Shown: positions 15,884 to 24,191 of the stretch, piece after piece
Numbering within the stretch: the first letter of the stretch is position 1
Layout: every line of letters starts with the position of its first letter
From: CAZIWJ01 sp964542855
Lineage (GTDB): Bacteria; Bacteroidota; Bacteroidia; Cytophagales; Cyclobacteriaceae
Assembly (NCBI GenBank): GCA_964542855.1
Contig: CAZIWJ010000011.1
Span: 1-29,378, forward strand
Length of the DNA stretch: 29,378 bases
Direction: 5' to 3'
Notes under the pieces: generated by a model
The model's database searches: none
What the model was told of the DNA's origin: nothing
Seen by the model: only the letters and a program-made list of their open reading frames with translations
Made by a program: the position numbers and the translations under genes

Positions 15884-16375
15884 ATGACTAATTCCATTAT
15901 AACTGCCGATCTTTGCGATTTATTTGAGCGGCAAATCCGGGTTGCTCAACCACTATTTCGTAGTTTTGGAGAAGTAAATTCTTTCTATGGCCCGATTAGT
16001 ACAGTAAGTGTTCTCGATGATAATGTGCTGGTTAAGGAGAAACTGAAAGAAAAAGTAGATGGCAAAGTACTCGTTGTAGATGGTAAAGCTTCTACCCGTT
16101 GTGCTTTGATGGGCGATAACCTTGCACGCCTGGCCAGTGAAAATGGTTGGGCAGGCGTGATAATAAACGGGTGCATTCGCGACGTTGATGAAATAAACAA
16201 GATTTCTATTGGAATCAGGGCCGTAGCCACCTGTCCTAAAAAAAGCATAAAAAAAGGCGAAGGCCAGTTAAATGTCCCCGTCAGTTTTGCCGGTGTAACT
16301 TTCACTCCCGGCCATTATGTTTATGTAGATAGCGACGGAATTATTATATCTGAAAATGACCTGGAGCAAGTTTAA
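15884..16375 (+). CDS. rraA: RraA family protein (RNase E activity regulator / HMG-type aldolase fold)
   Basis: A 163-residue protein. GDNLARLASENGWAGVIINGCIRD (78-100) holds the conserved Arg99-Asp100, and ATCPKKSIKKGEGQLNVPVSFAGV follows. These are standard for RraA, which in E. coli binds and inhibits RNase E. Related proteins act as 4-hydroxy-4-methyl-2-oxoglutarate or oxaloacetate lyases; the motif is shared, so either activity is possible. Length equals E. coli RraA. It lies just after RNase G but behind its own terminator and promoter, and overlaps gldD by 20 bases. Confidence 0.9.
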   Translation: MTNSIITADLCDLFERQIRVAQPLFRSFGEVNSFYGPISTVSVLDDNVLVKEKLKEKVDGKVLVVDGKASTRCALMGDNLARLASENGWAGVIINGCIRDVDEINKISIGIRAVATCPKKSIKKGEGQLNVPVSFAGVTFTPGHYVYVDSDGIIISENDLEQV

Positions 16376-16970
16376 GTTTTATTTAATTCAATACCACTTT
16401 ATTACCATTCCCATCCTGCTGCTTTTAATTGCTTGCGGTACCAACTATGTACCAAAGCCTGTAGGATATAACCGGATTGAAATGCCCGAACATGCCTACC
16501 AGCATTTACCCGACACTTTTCCTTATCAATTCGCTTACTCCGCACATGCTACCCTGAACAACGACTCGGGCACCAACAGCGAGAAGTACTGGATCAATAT
16601 TCATTATCCCGAACACCAGGCCAATATTGAAATTACCTATAAAACAGTAAATAATGACCGTGAGCGGTTACGTGAGCTACTTCAGGATGCTTATACACTT
16701 ACATCCAAACACCAGATTAAAGCTTACTCAATTGACGAGCGTGTGTTACAAACCCCTAATAATAACGTGGCCATGGTTGCTGAACTGAGCGGAGAGGTAC
16801 CCAGTCAGTTTCAGTTTTACACCACTGACTCGGTTAATCATTTCCTTCGCGGTGCCCTTTATTTCCCGGTGGCAACCAAAAATGATTCTCTTGCTCCGGT
16901 AATTGAATACATTAAAAAAGATATGCTGCGTATGCTGAACACATTGGAGTGGAAGGACCGTGCTAAATAA
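16356..16970 (+). CDS. gldD: Gliding motility lipoprotein GldD
   Basis: A 204-residue lipoprotein. The hydrophobic segment ITIPILLLLIAC carries a lipobox with Cys27 as the acylation site. The mature part begins with a YVPKPVGYNRIEMPEHAYQ segment, contains WINIHYP, and ends with QFYTTDSVNHFLRGALYFPV...NDSLAPVIEYIKKDM, all characteristic of GldD. GldD is required for gliding and assembly of the type IX secretion/motility system in F. johnsoniae, but its biochemical role is unclear. The ATG lies inside rraA, and the stop overlaps the recG ATG, so translation of all three is likely coupled. In F. johnsoniae gldD follows gldE; here the two are apart. Confidence 0.92.
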   Translation: MTWSKFKFYLIQYHFITIPILLLLIACGTNYVPKPVGYNRIEMPEHAYQHLPDTFPYQFAYSAHATLNNDSGTNSEKYWINIHYPEHQANIEITYKTVNNDRERLRELLQDAYTLTSKHQIKAYSIDERVLQTPNNNVAMVAELSGEVPSQFQFYTTDSVNHFLRGALYFPVATKNDSLAPVIEYIKKDMLRMLNTLEWKDRAK

Positions 16971-19063
16971 TGAGTAAAGCTTTTGAAAAGGATATTAAAT
17001 ATTTAAAAGGGGTTGGAGAGAAACTGGCGCTGCTACTAGATCAGGAATTACACATTAAAACCTACGGCGACCTGATTCAGCACTATCCTTTTCGCCACGA
17101 AGACCGAACCCAGTATCATGCGCTGGGTAGTACTCACCCCCAAATGCCATACATACAAGCTATTGGTAAAATTACTCACCTTGAAACGGTCGGTAAGCCA
17201 CCTAAAAAGAGGCTGGTAGCTCATTTTCGAGATGATACGGGTGAAATTGAACTGGTGTGGTTTCAGGGAATCCAGCAAGTTGCTTCTATGATCCAGCCTG
17301 GTGTTTCTTATGTTGCCTTTGGTAAACCTTCAGCGTTCGGAAGGAAACTTAACATCGTTCATCCCGAGCTGGAACAATACGATCCTTCCAAACCGGTACA
17401 GTATCCACTCCTTCCGGTTTACTCCACCACTGAAAAGTTAAAGAAAAAACGTATTGATAGCCGTAACCTGGCGCGTTTAACCCGAAGGCTCCTGAATAAC
17501 ATTGGAGATGATATTCCTGAAACGCTTCCGGAAGCTATGATCAGGGAACAGAAAATGATTTCGAAATGTGCTGCTCTGCATAATATTCATTTTCCCGATA
17601 ATCACGTTATGCTGGAGAAGGCTAAAGAGCGACTGAAATTTGAAGAATTGTTCTTTGTTCAACTCCAAATTTTAAGTCAGCGGCTGGGCGAACAATCTAA
17701 ACTCCCCGGGCAGGTATTTAAAAACACCTCACTGTTGCATACTTTTTATAAAGAGTACCTGCCTTTTGATTTAACCGGAGCCCAGAAAAAAGTAATTCGG
17801 GAAATTTTTGAAGACATGCAGTCGGGAGTACAAATGAATCGATTATTGCAGGGTGATGTAGGAAGCGGAAAAACTATTGTTGCTTTCATCTGTATGTTGA
17901 TTTGCATCAGTAACCACGCACAGGTAGCCCTGATGGCTCCAACTGAAATATTGGCCGAACAGCATTTTAGCGGGCTAAAAGTGTTTGCTAACCAGTTGAA
18001 CCTGCGCATCGCTTTACTTACCGGGTCAACCCGGAAAAGCGAACGTAAAGTCATTGATGACCTACTACGGAGTGGTGAGCTAAATATTATTATCGGCACT
18101 CACGCTCTACTTGAAGATAAGGTTCAGTTTAAAAATCTTGGGCTGGCGGTAGTAGATGAACAACATCGATTCGGTGTGGCTCAACGAGCAAAATTGTGGA
18201 AGAAAAATAAACAGTTTACCCCACACATGCTGGTTATGACTGCCACTCCTATTCCACGCACCCTGGCCATGACATTGTACGGCGATCTCGATCTATCGAT
18301 TATCGATGAATTACCAGCCGGTAGAAAGCCAATTAAAACCGTTCGCCGTACTGACAGTAACCGATTACGAATTTTCGGTTTCCTGCGGGAACAGATTAAT
18401 GCAGGAAGACAGGTATACGTTGTGTATCCACTAATTGAAGAGTCAGAAAAACTAGACCTCAAACACCTGGAAGATGGTTACGAATCTGTTCAAAGGGCAT
18501 TTCCTGATGTTTCCGTAAGTATTGTAAATGGCCGGATGAACCCTGAAGACAAGGAATATGAGATGCAACGCTTTGTAGAAGGAAAGACCAAAATTATGGT
18601 AGCCACAACGGTAATAGAAGTTGGAGTAAATGTTCCTAACGCTTCAGTTATGGTAATTGAAAACGCCGAACGGTTTGGTTTGGCCCAGTTACACCAGTTG
18701 AGAGGAAGAGTTGGAAGGGGTGCAGAACAATCGTATTGTATTCTAATATCAGGTAACAAACTGGGTAAAGATGCTCGCACCCGTTTAGATACATTAGTTA
18801 GTACAAATAACGGGTTTGAAATTGCCGACATCGACCTGACTATTCGAGGGCCGGGCGACCTTGCAGGCACTCAGCAAAGTGGTATCCTTGATTTACTGGT
18901 TGCCGATCTGAGCCAGGATGGGGCTATCCTGGAAGAGGCCAGAAGAAAGGCAAAGCAGGTTCTACAAGTAGACGCAAAACTCCAGCTTCCCGAACATTTA
19001 CCTATTTATAACCACATCAAATCATTGCGGAATAATGTGGTAAACTGGAGTAGAATAAGCTAA
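16970..19063 (+). CDS. recG: ATP-dependent DNA helicase RecG
   Basis: A 697-residue monomeric helicase that remodels stalled forks and branched DNA. It has an N-terminal wedge/OB domain (about 55-155, IGKITHLETVGKPPKKRLVAHFRD), then a superfamily 2 motor. Walker A is GDVGSGKT at 295-302, motif II is DEQH within VVDEQHRFGV, motif III is MTATPIPRTLAMT, and motif VI is QLRGRVGRG. The C-terminal TRG region IDLTIRGPGDLAGTQQSG is also present. Length matches the family. It is the last gene of rraA-gldD-recG, starting one base inside the gldD stop. Confidence 0.96.
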   Translation: MSKAFEKDIKYLKGVGEKLALLLDQELHIKTYGDLIQHYPFRHEDRTQYHALGSTHPQMPYIQAIGKITHLETVGKPPKKRLVAHFRDDTGEIELVWFQGIQQVASMIQPGVSYVAFGKPSAFGRKLNIVHPELEQYDPSKPVQYPLLPVYSTTEKLKKKRIDSRNLARLTRRLLNNIGDDIPETLPEAMIREQKMISKCAALHNIHFPDNHVMLEKAKERLKFEELFFVQLQILSQRLGEQSKLPGQVFKNTSLLHTFYKEYLPFDLTGAQKKVIREIFEDMQSGVQMNRLLQGDVGSGKTIVAFICMLICISNHAQVALMAPTEILAEQHFSGLKVFANQLNLRIALLTGSTRKSERKVIDDLLRSGELNIIIGTHALLEDKVQFKNLGLAVVDEQHRFGVAQRAKLWKKNKQFTPHMLVMTATPIPRTLAMTLYGDLDLSIIDELPAGRKPIKTVRRTDSNRLRIFGFLREQINAGRQVYVVYPLIEESEKLDLKHLEDGYESVQRAFPDVSVSIVNGRMNPEDKEYEMQRFVEGKTKIMVATTVIEVGVNVPNASVMVIENAERFGLAQLHQLRGRVGRGAEQSYCILISGNKLGKDARTRLDTLVSTNNGFEIADIDLTIRGPGDLAGTQQSGILDLLVADLSQDGAILEEARRKAKQVLQVDAKLQLPEHLPIYNHIKSLRNNVVNWSRIS

Positions 19064-19514
19064 TAAAAAATTAATTATTTAATATTTTGGCTCTTTTATT
19101 GAAGAAATAATTTCTTCTTGCTCGACACGGTGCTACACGATTTTTAATTTTATTCTAATAATATACTCTTACACAGAATTATATTTTATACATAAAATAA
19201 AAATCAGTATTAAGCCCTTCTATTTAGTTAAAAAGCACAACAGAAAACCACAACAACAATCTTTAAAAAGTTAAAAGAATAGGCACTAATACGATCAATT
19301 TTCATAGAATAATACAATTATATTAAAAACTTACTATATTCTCAAAATGAAATTGATTTCAATTGTTGTTTTAACAAAATGTTAATAATACATCAGCTTT
19401 TCACAATTACACGTAAAAAATAAGTACTGTATAAGCTCATAAAGCTCTCTTAAACAGAATAATTGGCACAAAAACCCATTTTTATTACTACTATAAATGG
19501 ACTATATTACGAGG
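19064..19514. other. AT-rich gene-free stretch upstream of gltB
   Basis: This region holds no plausible gene on either strand and is much richer in A+T than its surroundings. It contains several short perfect inverted repeats: GAAGAAAT/ATTTCTTC around 19109 (17 bp, odd-centred, 37 bases after recG, perhaps a weak terminator without a T tail), TGAAAT-TG-ATTTCA at 19348-19361 nested with AATTGA-TT-TCAATT at 19351-19364, and TTGTT-TT-AACAA just after. I see no tRNA, DnaA-box cluster or transposon end. It probably contains the recG terminator and distal gltB control sites. Confidence 0.5.
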
Positions 19515-19533
19515 TACAAAATTAAATTTTGTA
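19515..19533. promoter_or_regulatory. 19-bp perfect palindrome upstream of gltB
   Basis: TACAAAATT and AATTTTGTA flank a single central A at 19524. Its right half overlaps a -7-like TAAATTTTG, so it lies where an operator would act on gltBD transcription. It ends 97 bases before the gltB ATG. The binding factor is unknown. Confidence 0.5.
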
Positions 19534-19565
19534 TAGCCTAAATTGATTATTGCAAGCCGCAGCCA

Positions 19566-19584
19566 CAATCACGCCAGGTGATTG
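19566..19584 (+). promoter_or_regulatory. Hairpin in the gltB leader
   Basis: CAATCAC (19566-19572) and GTGATTG (19578-19584) form a perfect 7-bp stem with loop GCCAG. GCAGC just upstream and GCTGC just downstream could pair to close an outer stem. The segment has a distinctly higher GC content than the region before it, as expected for a structured 5' leader of gltB mRNA. Confidence 0.45.
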
Positions 19585-19630
19585 CTCCTTTTCATCATTA
19601 CTGCTGCAGCTGCACTTTAAAGACTTGTTT

Positions 19631-22600
19631 ATGAGAGAGCAATTTCCATTATATCTTCCGCAGGAAGAACATGATGCTTGCGGAATAGGATTCGTAGCTG
19701 ATTTAAATAATTATAGTAAACATGAGGTAGTAGAGCAAGCCATCACCATGCTTGAAAATATGGAACACCGTGGTGCTTGCGGTTGTGATCCTCTGAGTGG
19801 TGATGGAGCAGGGATCATGGTTCAAAAGCCTCATGATTTTTTTTCCCGGGAGCTGAATAAGCAGCATGTACCTGTTCCAGCACACAATCAGTATGGTGTT
19901 GCCATGATTTTTTATCCTCCTGACGATTCACAATACCTTGCCTGCAAGCGTGTGATGGCTGAAGGGTTACAGAAACTTAATTTGCGCCTGATTGCTGAAA
20001 GAGTTGTACCTTTCAATTCTGCCGGATTAAGTGAAGCTAACCGGGAAACCATCCCGGTTATCGAGCAGGCATTTATTGAGAGCGCAGACGGCCTCAGTGA
20101 CATGGAACTTGAAAGAAAGCTGTATTTACTTAAAAATTACGTAAGTAATACAATTCACGATTCTATTGAAGGTACGCGCGATGCTTTCTACATTCCTTCC
20201 TGCTCTTACAGGACAGTAATATACAAAGGGCAGCTTACAACTTTTCAGCTCAAACCTTTTTACAATGACCTGGGGGATCCTGACTTTAAAACAGCCATCG
20301 CACTGGTTCATTCCCGCTTTTCTACCAATACTTTTCCAAAGTGGAAGCTGGCGCAACCCTTTCGTTTTATTGCTCACAACGGTGAAATTAACACCGTGCT
20401 TGGCAACGTGAACTGGATGCGTGCCAGGGAAACCATGCTAAAGAGTAACCTCTTCAGTAAAGAGGAACTCAATATGCTGAAGCCTATATGCGATTCGAGC
20501 CGATCCGATTCAGCTAACCTCGATAATATCATTGAGTTACTTTATATGGATGGTCGTTCCCTTTCGGAAGTAATGATGATGCTCATTCCCGAGGCCTGGC
20601 AGCAAAGTGAGGATATGGAGCCTCACAAACGGGCTTTCTACCAGTACCATGCTTCACTGATCGAACCCTGGGATGGTCCTGCCTCGGTATGTTTTACCGA
20701 TGGGGTTACGGTTGGGGCAACGCTCGACCGAAATGGCCTGCGCCCCTCTCGTTACTGCCTTACCCACGATAACCTGCTGGTTATGTCGTCGGAGGCCGGT
20801 GCCTTACCGATAGAAGAAAGCCGCATTGCAAAAAAAGGACGCTTGCAGCCGGGAAAAATGTTCGTTGCTGACCTGCAAGAAGGCCGAATTATCAGTGATG
20901 AAGAAATTAAAGAAAGAGTTTGTACCCAGAAACCCTATCAGAAATGGCTGGACGAAAACCAGCTTACACTTGAAAAAATTCCTGATCCGGTAAACCTCAA
21001 CGGGAATGCTTACAAAGCCAATGCCGATGAACTGCCTTTAATTAAAAGGCAGATTAACTTTGGATACACTTCGGAAGACCTAAAAGTTGTACTTGGGCCG
21101 ATGGTAGAAAGTGCCAAAGAGCCCATTGGATCCATGGGAGCTGATACTCCTCTTGCGGTTCTTTCTGAGCAGCCTCAGCAAATGGCTAATTACTTTAAAC
21201 AGCTGTTTGCACAGGTTAGTAACCCGCCCATAGATCCTATTCGTGAGCGCCCCATCATGTCGCTTAAAATTACGCTTGGAGCCAGCGATAATCTGCTTGC
21301 TGCCACTCCCGGGCACTGCCGTCAGATTTCACTGGATCAACCGGTGTTAACTAACACCATGCTGAATAAAATCCGTTACAATCAGTATCCTCATTTTCAG
21401 GCACAAACCCTGGAAACTCATTTTATTGCCGACGAAAAACCAGGACGTTTAAAAGAAGCCCTTGATAATCTTTGCAAGCAGGCAGAGAAAGCCGTAAGAG
21501 CAGGAGCTACTATTCTTATTCTTAGCGACAGAAACTTTAGTGCATCGAAAGCTCCTATACCTTCTCTCCTGGCAACAGGATCTGTTCACCATCATTTAAT
21601 CCGAACCGGATTGAGGGGAAAAAGCAGCCTGGTTGTTGAATGCGGAGACGCTCGTGAAACGCACCACTTTGCAACATTAATAGGTTATGGGGCACATGCT
21701 ATAAACCCTTACCTGGCTTTTGAAAGTATTTACCAGCTTGCCAGGGAAAAGAAGATCAGTACAATTCACCAGCATAAGGAACTGGAACAACGTTACATTA
21801 ACGCACTGGGATACGGATTGCTAAAAGTATTCAGTAAAATGGGAATCTCTACCCTGCAATCCTATCATGGGGCCCAGGTTTTCGAAGCTGTAGGCCTGCA
21901 CCAAGAGGTGGTTGACTTCAGCTTTACCCGAACGGTTTCGCGAATCAGTGGCGTTAACTTCGATGCTATAGGTAGGGAAGTGCTGGTGTATCACCGGGCT
22001 GCTTTCCCTGAAAAAGAACGAGGAAAACAGCGCCTGGATGTTGGGGGTGTTTACCAGTGGAAACTCCGTGGGGAAAAACACTTATTTAATCCAAAAACCA
22101 TCCACTTAATCCAGTATTCAACGCGAAATAACAATTACGAGCAGTACAAGGAATACGTGGAGGCCATAAATAATCAAACCCAGAAAGCTTCTACCCTCCG
22201 TGGCCTGCTTGATTTTAAACCCCGGAAGGCTGTACCCTTAAATGAGGTAGAGCCGGTAGAAGAAATATTTAAACGCTTTGCTACCGGGGCCATGTCGTTC
22301 GGCTCACTCTCGCACGAAGCTCATTCTACCCTGGCTGTTGCCATGAACAGAATAGGTGGAAAAAGCAACAGCGGAGAAGGGGGTGAAGATGAAATTCGCT
22401 TCGATCGCAAGCCTAACGGTGACTGGGAACGATCGGCAATTAAACAGGTAGCTTCCGGAAGATTCGGGGTTACCAGCAACTACCTTACCAATGCCGAAGA
22501 GCTACAAATTAAAATGGCCCAGGGTGCCAAACCCGGTGAGGGAGGGCAGTTACCCGGTCATAAAGTTGACGACTGGATTGGGAAAGTACGTTATTCAACA

Positions 22601-24178
22601 CCGGGAGTAGGTCTTATTTCTCCTCCTCCTCATCATGATATTTATTCTATCGAGGATCTGGCTCAGCTAATTTTCGATTTAAAAAATGCTAACCGGGAAG
22701 CGAGAATTAATGTTAAACTGGTAGCTAAAGCTGGCGTAGGTACTATTGCAGCAGGGGTGGCCAAAGCCCACGCTGACGTTATCCTTATATCCGGATACGA
22801 CGGAGGAACCGGGGCCTCGCCCATCAGTTCAATCCGCCATGCCGGTGTACCCTGGGAACTCGGGCTGGCTGAATCACATCAAACGCTGGTGAAAAATAAC
22901 CTGCGCAGCCGGGTAACCCTACAGGTTGATGGGCAGATTAAAACCGGAAAGGATATTGCAACGGCAATCCTGCTTGGTGCGGAAGAGTTCGGCGTTTCTA
23001 CTGCTGCCCTGGTTACTATGGGCTGTATTATGATGCGTAAATGCCACCTGAACACCTGCCCGGTAGGCGTGGCCACGCAGAATAAAGAACTACGTAAGCT
23101 GTTTACCGGTAACCCGGATCACGTGGTAACCCTGTTCAGATTCCTGGCCCAGGACTTGCGCGAAATTATGGCATCATTAGGCTTCAGAACGATTAATGAA
23201 ATGGTAGGTCGTGCCGATGTGCTCACTATGCGCAATCAGGGAGACCACTGGAAGCGCAAGCACCTCGACCTGAGTGCGATTATTCAGTCGGTTGATGTTC
23301 CCGATCATGTGGGTACTTTTAAGCAACAGGAACAGGATCACGGTATGTCCGATATCATTGATTGGGAGTTGCTTGAAGAAGCTATCCCAGCTTTGGAAGA
23401 AAGAAAACCCGTAACTACCAGTTTTACCCTGAAAAGCACGGACCGGTCTGTAGGAACGCTGCTGGCTAACGAGGTATCGAAAAGGTATGGATCAGACGGA
23501 TTACCTGAAGATTGTATAAATTACTCATTTACCGGTTCGGCCGGGCAAAGTTTTGGTGCTTTTACAGCTTCTGGAATGACCCTTACCGTAAATGGGGAAG
23601 CCAATGATTATTTTGGCAAAGGGCTATCGGGTGCTAAACTGGTTTTACGTCCGAATAAGCAAGCTACCTTCAAGCCCGAAGAAAACAGTATAGTTGGTAA
23701 CGTTGCTTTCTATGGTGCCACTAGCGGGAAAGCCTATATCCGTGGGCAGGCCGGTGAGCGTTTTGCCGTTAGAAATTCTGGTGCCAGCGTGGTAGTAGAA
23801 GGAATTGGCGACCATGGGTGTGAATACATGACCGGCGGACTGGTTATCGTTCTGGGAGAAACAGGAGCTAATTTCGCTGCCGGAATGAGTGGAGGCGTTG
23901 CTTACATTTACGATAGAAATCAAACCTTCGAAGATCGGTGTAACCAGCAATCGGTAGATATTGAGCCTCTTAATGCAGAAGACCTTGACATTGTTCAGCA
24001 AATGCTAAAAGAACATGAAGCGTTAACCAGCAGTGAAGTAGCCAGAACTATCCTTTCCGATTGGAAAGAAAAAGCCTCTTCTTTCAGAAAGGTGATGCCT
24101 ACCGAGTACCGGGCAGTACTGGAAAAGAAAAACCTTTCGCTGCAAAAGGTGATGAATATAGAAAAGCAGGCCGTATAA
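19631..24178 (+). CDS. gltB: Glutamate synthase large subunit
   Basis: A 1515-residue enzyme that moves the amide of glutamine to 2-oxoglutarate, giving two glutamates. The N-terminal class II glutaminase domain begins with Cys17 (EEHDACGIGF), which becomes the nucleophile after propeptide removal. A central domain follows, then the FMN synthase domain (TGAMSFGSLSHEAH, KSNSGEGGED). The [3Fe-4S] ligands are Cys1132, Cys1138 and Cys1143, and a C-terminal beta-helix domain (GGLVIVLGETGANFAAGMSGG) completes it. The frame is open to a TTG at 19550, but I chose ATG 19631: it gives a normal short propeptide, while the extra 27 codons coincide with the leader hairpin. gltD follows after 13 bases. Confidence 0.96.
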   Translation: MREQFPLYLPQEEHDACGIGFVADLNNYSKHEVVEQAITMLENMEHRGACGCDPLSGDGAGIMVQKPHDFFSRELNKQHVPVPAHNQYGVAMIFYPPDDSQYLACKRVMAEGLQKLNLRLIAERVVPFNSAGLSEANRETIPVIEQAFIESADGLSDMELERKLYLLKNYVSNTIHDSIEGTRDAFYIPSCSYRTVIYKGQLTTFQLKPFYNDLGDPDFKTAIALVHSRFSTNTFPKWKLAQPFRFIAHNGEINTVLGNVNWMRARETMLKSNLFSKEELNMLKPICDSSRSDSANLDNIIELLYMDGRSLSEVMMMLIPEAWQQSEDMEPHKRAFYQYHASLIEPWDGPASVCFTDGVTVGATLDRNGLRPSRYCLTHDNLLVMSSEAGALPIEESRIAKKGRLQPGKMFVADLQEGRIISDEEIKERVCTQKPYQKWLDENQLTLEKIPDPVNLNGNAYKANADELPLIKRQINFGYTSEDLKVVLGPMVESAKEPIGSMGADTPLAVLSEQPQQMANYFKQLFAQVSNPPIDPIRERPIMSLKITLGASDNLLAATPGHCRQISLDQPVLTNTMLNKIRYNQYPHFQAQTLETHFIADEKPGRLKEALDNLCKQAEKAVRAGATILILSDRNFSASKAPIPSLLATGSVHHHLIRTGLRGKSSLVVECGDARETHHFATLIGYGAHAINPYLAFESIYQLAREKKISTIHQHKELEQRYINALGYGLLKVFSKMGISTLQSYHGAQVFEAVGLHQEVVDFSFTRTVSRISGVNFDAIGREVLVYHRAAFPEKERGKQRLDVGGVYQWKLRGEKHLFNPKTIHLIQYSTRNNNYEQYKEYVEAINNQTQKASTLRGLLDFKPRKAVPLNEVEPVEEIFKRFATGAMSFGSLSHEAHSTLAVAMNRIGGKSNSGEGGEDEIRFDRKPNGDWERSAIKQVASGRFGVTSNYLTNAEELQIKMAQGAKPGEGGQLPGHKVDDWIGKVRYSTPGVGLISPPPHHDIYSIEDLAQLIFDLKNANREARINVKLVAKAGVGTIAAGVAKAHADVILISGYDGGTGASPISSIRHAGVPWELGLAESHQTLVKNNLRSRVTLQVDGQIKTGKDIATAILLGAEEFGVSTAALVTMGCIMMRKCHLNTCPVGVATQNKELRKLFTGNPDHVVTLFRFLAQDLREIMASLGFRTINEMVGRADVLTMRNQGDHWKRKHLDLSAIIQSVDVPDHVGTFKQQEQDHGMSDIIDWELLEEAIPALEERKPVTTSFTLKSTDRSVGTLLANEVSKRYGSDGLPEDCINYSFTGSAGQSFGAFTASGMTLTVNGEANDYFGKGLSGAKLVLRPNKQATFKPEENSIVGNVAFYGATSGKAYIRGQAGERFAVRNSGASVVVEGIGDHGCEYMTGGLVIVLGETGANFAAGMSGGVAYIYDRNQTFEDRCNQQSVDIEPLNAEDLDIVQQMLKEHEALTSSEVARTILSDWKEKASSFRKVMPTEYRAVLEKKNLSLQKVMNIEKQAV

Positions 24179-24191
24179 AAACGACAGACTT

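Noticed and set aside
19064..19514. AT-rich region as a replication origin
   Set aside because: No DnaA-box cluster and no dnaA, dnaN or similar neighbours; the palindromes are better explained as control sites.
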